Below, in pieces: positions 5,483-5,592 of a DNA stretch of 5,592 bases (within the stretch, counting starts at the first letter, position 1; every line of letters starts with the position of its first letter). Location: contig JAIRTQ010000066.1 of NCBI GenBank assembly GCA_031254835.1, positions 1 to 5,592 of the forward strand, written 5' to 3'. The position numbers and the translations under genes are program-made. The DNA is from Puniceicoccales bacterium (GTDB lineage Bacteria > Verrucomicrobiota > Verrucomicrobiia > Opitutales > JAIRLM01). The notes beneath the pieces are model-generated. The model saw only the letters and a list, made by a program, of their open reading frames with translations. It searched no databases and was not told the origin of the DNA.

Positions 5483-5592
5483 CTAGGCGATTCGCTCCAC
5501 GATGAGCTCGCCCGGATTGGGACGTTTTGGGGCGAGCTTACAGGCGTTACGTAGGTACTCCAAAGCCGCCTCAAGGCTTTTTTCATCGTTGT
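5483..5592 (-). CDS. C-terminal end of a TPR-like protein (runs off right edge)
   Basis: On the minus strand an open frame enters from the right edge and ends at TAG 5485-5483, leaving 35 residues: NDEKSLEAALEYLRNACKLA, then PKRPNPGELIVERIA. The pattern A-x-E-Y-L-R-x-A-x-x-L-A-P-x-x-P matches the second helix and turn of a tetratricopeptide repeat, so the parent protein may end in a TPR. This is a short match and the family is not identified. The stop is 8 bp before the M23 peptidase ATG and the strand is the same, so this gene is probably the next upstream member of the operon with the M23 gene, rpoZ and smpB. A longer frame starting at 5586 in another register overlaps it and the peptidase gene, and is a shadow. 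Confidence 0.65.
   Translation of the reverse strand, partial: NDEKSLEAALEYLRNACKLAPKRPNPGELIVERIA

Noticed and set aside
5173..5586. Minus-strand frame of 137 codons at the right edge
   Set aside because: It overlaps the M23 peptidase signal and catalytic region in another register; its Arg/Ser-rich composition is that of a shadow frame.

Overview
The window is a bacterial chromosomal segment of mixed character. The right part (about 2364-5592) holds compact housekeeping genes. The left part (1-2341) is a looser accessory region with an orphan gene, a decayed gene fragment and two small genes that look phage-derived. The taxon cannot be fixed from sequence alone. The omega subunit, the M23 peptidase next to it and the wording of the lepA remnant (ERGITIKSHPV) look most like Verrucomicrobiota, possibly Opitutia/Puniceicoccales. 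That is recall-based inference with modest confidence. A decayed fragment of a core gene and a truncated phage-like pair would fit a genome undergoing erosion.

Left edge, minus strand: the start of a small helical protein (1-163) has a perfect GGAGG ribosome binding site. Behind it are about 175 bp of sequence with no recognisable content, then a broken fragment of the translation GTPase LepA/EF4 (338-442). Next is an orphan 356-residue protein (461-1531) with a Ser/Pro-rich linker and no recognised family. Only 20 bp from its start codon, and diverging from it, begins a plus-strand pair (1552-2025 and 2012-2341) that overlaps by 14 bp. These resemble the small winged-helix protein and the DUF3486/gp27 packaging protein of Mu-like phages, the second lacking its N-terminal domain.

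Centre, plus strand: a Nudix hydrolase (2364-2990) is followed 11 bp later by rnc, RNase III (3002-3697). RNase III converges on smpB with a 1-bp gap.

Right, minus strand, transcribed from the right edge leftwards: the C-terminal end of a TPR-like protein (5592-5483), an exported M23 zinc peptidase (5474-4422), rpoZ for RNA polymerase omega (4425-4180, ATGA overlap with the peptidase gene) and smpB (4172-3699). Spacing of 8, -4 and 7 bp argues for one operon that links cell-wall remodelling, transcription and ribosome rescue. RNase III and SmpB both act in RNA metabolism, but they lie on opposite strands and are not co-transcribed.

No tRNA, rRNA, CRISPR array, complete insertion sequence or convincing terminator was seen.
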